NCBI RefSeq assembly: GCF_024707125.1
Contig: NZ_JANQAH010000002.1
Coordinates: 35,780 to 99,779 of the forward strand
Source: Devosia sp.
Lineage (GTDB): Bacteria > Pseudomonadota > Alphaproteobacteria > Rhizobiales > Devosiaceae
Direction: 5' to 3'
Length of the DNA stretch: 64,000 bases
In this document: piece after piece, positions 62,337 to 64,000 of the stretch
How positions within the stretch are numbered: position 1 is the stretch's first letter
Layout: the number at the start of each line of letters is the position of its first letter
Made by a program: the position numbers and the translations under genes
The notes under the pieces: generated by a model
What the model was told of the DNA's origin: nothing
What the model saw: only the letters and a program-made list of their open reading frames with translations
Database searches by the model: none

Positions 62337-62972
62337 ATGGTAACGCAAGTTTACGCCCAGGAAGCGGCTGCACCGGCCGAAGAGCATGTGGAAGACGCCG
62401 CGCACGGCGCGACCGATACCCATGCCGATCCGACCGCTGACACCCATGCCACCACCGAAGCCCATGGTGGCGAGCACGATTCAGGCGTTTTCCCGCCCTT
62501 CGACCCCGCGACCTTCCCCAGCCAGCTGCTCTGGCTCGCCATCACCTTTGGCGCGCTCTATGTGCTGATGAGCAAGGTTGCCCTGCCGCGCATCGGCAAC
62601 ATTCTTGAAAATCGCAAGAGCATTGTCGACGCAGACCTCGCTGCCGCCGATGCTTCCCGCCAGAAGACCGACGCTGCCATCGCCGCCTACGAAACGGCCC
62701 TGGCTGACGCGCGCTCAAAGGCCCAGGGTATTGCCAACGAGACCCGCGAAAAGATCCAGTCCGACCTCGCTTCCAAGCGCAGCGCCGTCGAAGCCGATCT
62801 GACCGCCAAGGTTACCGAAGCCGAGACCCGTATCGCCGCTACCAAGCGCGATGCCCTGACCCATGTCGACGAGATCGCCACCGAAACGGCCCAGACCGTC
62901 GTCGGCCAGATCATCGGCGATGTGTCGGCCGACAGCGTCCGCGCTGCCGTCGCCAAGGCCAGCAAGGAGTAA
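62337..62972 (+). CDS. atpF2: ATP synthase Fo subunit b'
   Basis: This 211-aa b-type stator subunit has an N-terminal Ala/Glu/His-rich extension (EAAAPAEEHVEDAAHGATDTHADPT...), one membrane helix (PSQLLWLAITFGALYVLMSKVALPRIGNILENRK) and a long charged coil. Paired divergent b and b' are the rule in alphaproteobacteria. The His/Asp-rich N-terminus is longer than usual. It is followed six bases later by atpF. Confidence 0.93.
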   Translation: MVTQVYAQEAAAPAEEHVEDAAHGATDTHADPTADTHATTEAHGGEHDSGVFPPFDPATFPSQLLWLAITFGALYVLMSKVALPRIGNILENRKSIVDADLAAADASRQKTDAAIAAYETALADARSKAQGIANETREKIQSDLASKRSAVEADLTAKVTEAETRIAATKRDALTHVDEIATETAQTVVGQIIGDVSADSVRAAVAKASKE

Positions 62973-62978
62973 GCGACA

Positions 62979-63461
62979 ATGGAACTCGACAACTCGTTCT
63001 ACGCCCTTGTCGCCCTCGTCATCTTCATCGCGATGGCGCTGTACTTCGGCATCCCCCGCATCGTGGGCAAGATGCTCGACGGCCAGATCCAGAAGATCGC
63101 CGACGAACTGGCCCAGGCCAAGAAGCTGCGCGAAGAAGCTGCCGCCCTGCTCGTTGAATACGAACAGAAGCGCGTCGCTGCCGAAGCCGAAGCCCAGGGC
63201 ATCATCGCTGCCGCCCAGGACGAAGCCACCCGCCTTGCTTCCGAAGCCCAGGCATCGCTGGCTGATCTCGTGACCCGCCGCACCAAGGCTGTGGAAGACA
63301 AGATCGCCCAGGCCGAAGCCCAGGCCGTAGCCGAAGTTCGCGCCCGCTCGGCCGACCTCGCCGTGGAAGCTGCCCGTCTCGTCCTCACCGACGAAATGAA
63401 CAAGAAGGGTGGCCAAGTCGTCGACAAGGCCATCGCCGACGTAGCCGGTCGCCTGAACTAA
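62979..63461 (+). CDS. atpF: ATP synthase Fo subunit b
   Basis: This 160-aa stator subunit has a membrane helix (SFYALVALVIFIAMALYFGIPRIVGKMLDGQ) and a right-handed coil (AKKLREEAAALLVEYEQKRVAAEAEAQG...). It connects Fo to F1 delta. AAGGAGTAAGCGACA precedes the ATG. A terminator 22 bases later ends the operon; F1 genes are elsewhere, as usual in Rhizobiales. Confidence 0.95.
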   Translation: MELDNSFYALVALVIFIAMALYFGIPRIVGKMLDGQIQKIADELAQAKKLREEAAALLVEYEQKRVAAEAEAQGIIAAAQDEATRLASEAQASLADLVTRRTKAVEDKIAQAEAQAVAEVRARSADLAVEAARLVLTDEMNKKGGQVVDKAIADVAGRLN

Positions 63462-63483
63462 GTTTTGTAATTTTGCAGAATTG

Positions 63484-63513
63484 AAAGGCGGGTCTTCGGG
63501 CCCGCCTTTTTTG
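63484..63513 (+). terminator. Rho-independent terminator of the atp Fo operon
   Basis: AAAGGCGGGTC-TTCG-GGCCCGCCTTTTTT: nine- to ten-pair stem, TTCG loop and a six-base T-tract. Confidence 0.95.
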
Positions 63514-63570
63514 TTTGTACCGTGAACGGCCGGCATGGCGTCGCCCCGCCCCTTTCTCCCTCCACTCCAT

Positions 63571-63666
63571 CGTCATTGCCGGGCTTGTCCCGGCAATCCA
63601 TCTCGCCTCCGGGCCGCCATCCTGCGGATGGCTTGGGACCACCGGGACAAGCCCGGTGGTGAGGAC
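63571..63666. repeat. Palindromic repeat family B, copy 4
   Basis: Left arm CGTCATTGCCGGGCTTGTCCCGGCAATCC, spacer ATCTCGCCTCCGGGCCGCCATCC..., right arm GACCACCGGGACAAGCCCGGTGG. Two hairpins facing each other, after the atp terminator. Confidence 0.9.
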
Positions 63667-63702
63667 CAAGGATAAAGCTCGGCCAACCCAAACGCCCCAG
63701 TA

Positions 63703-63898
63703 GCCCTCATCCTGAGGTGCGGAGCGAAGCGAAGCCTCGAAGGGTTCTGACTGGCCGCAATCGCTCCGGTGGAGCGATTGCAAGGAAGAACGCCCAGAGC
63801 GCTATGCGCGTCGGGCTCTGGGCGTGCCCCGAATCCTCCCTTGCCACACCCTCCTGGTTCGAGACTACGCTCCGCTTCGCACCTCACCATGAGGGTTA
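63703..63898. repeat. CCTCATCCTGAGGTGCGGAGCGAAGC repeat (family G)
   Basis: CCTCATCCTGAGGTGC...GAAGCCTCGAAGGGTTC at 63704-63744 and the inverted GGTTCGAGACTACGC...GCACCTCACCATGAGGG at 63857-63897 form one long inverted pair. This word is common in Rhizobiales intergenic regions. The rest of 63514-64000 holds no supported gene. Confidence 0.75.
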
Positions 63899-64000
63899 CT
63901 GCAAGGCTCAGCCGCCCTCCTCCCGTGAACATCCCCACACTCCGCGTTGACGCCACCACAATTTTTCCCCATGGTGCCCTCGACTGCGGGAGAGACTGGC

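Overview
The window is a GC-rich chromosomal segment of an alphaproteobacterium, most likely a Hyphomicrobiales (Rhizobiales) species close to Devosia. The evidence is the GANTC methylase ccrM beside rnhB, a TIGR02301-family protein, a GTTC-N7-GTTC LexA box, TTAA-N7-TTAA CtrA-type boxes, a split b/b' ATP synthase Fo operon, an ETF-ubiquinone oxidoreductase, and the gene orders rnhB-ccrM...mutY-DUF721-dsbA-smc and ispH-X-rnhA. The genus is an inference. I see no transposase, integrase, phage gene or CRISPR array; almost everything is core or soft-core chromosome.

Layout. 0-4 kb: a divergent pair of F420/flavin-type oxidoreductases around a perfect palindrome, an MFS transporter and a secreted repeat protein. 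4-18 kb: tRNA-Pro, bioY, a metallo-hydrolase, aroC, a phosphatase, a frameshifted FAD-linked dehydrogenase, hemerythrin, SRAP/YedK, NUDIX, small exported proteins, pyrC, ygfZ, an HD hydrolase and a SleB-type cell-wall hydrolase. 18-36 kb: a PPDK-like protein with an eroded ATP domain, ispH-GNAT-rnhA, glyS and glyQ separated by DUF2207/lemA and rnk, a LuxR regulator with an NTF2-like sensor, sppA, a tRNA methyltransferase, ispB and ispE. 36-52 kb: a TPR protein, ETF-QO, a family-4-like uracil-DNA glycosylase, moaB, a VOC/glutathionyl-hydroquinone reductase/esterase operon, a DHA2 exporter, an SOS-controlled radical SAM repair protein, HAD and APH-like enzymes, rnhB and ccrM. 53-64 kb: one AT-richer accessory gene (winged helix plus TIR/deoxyribosyltransferase-like domain), mutY, a stop-interrupted DUF721 gene, a DsbA-like thioredoxin, a frameshifted smc, and the ATP synthase operon atpI-atpB-atpE-atpF'-atpF behind a near-consensus promoter.

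Functional themes. DNA maintenance is over-represented: SRAP, UDG, MutY, RnhA, RnhB, CcrM, SMC, DUF721/DciA and the SOS-boxed radical SAM protein. Two of these (SRAP, and the radical SAM protein once its frame is restored) end in a Q-M-x-L-F peptide that matches the beta sliding-clamp binding motif. The best candidate for an undescribed system is the single gene at 52984-54105, which looks like a one-protein defence effector dropped between ccrM and mutY.

Sequence quality. Three genes (FAD dehydrogenase, radical SAM protein, smc) are each broken by what looks like one missing C in a GC-rich run, and DUF721 carries an in-frame TAA. Since smc is normally important for growth, base-calling or assembly errors are the simplest explanation and should be excluded before calling pseudogenes. 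The intergenic spaces are seeded with at least five families of palindromic repeats, in 2-4 copies each.
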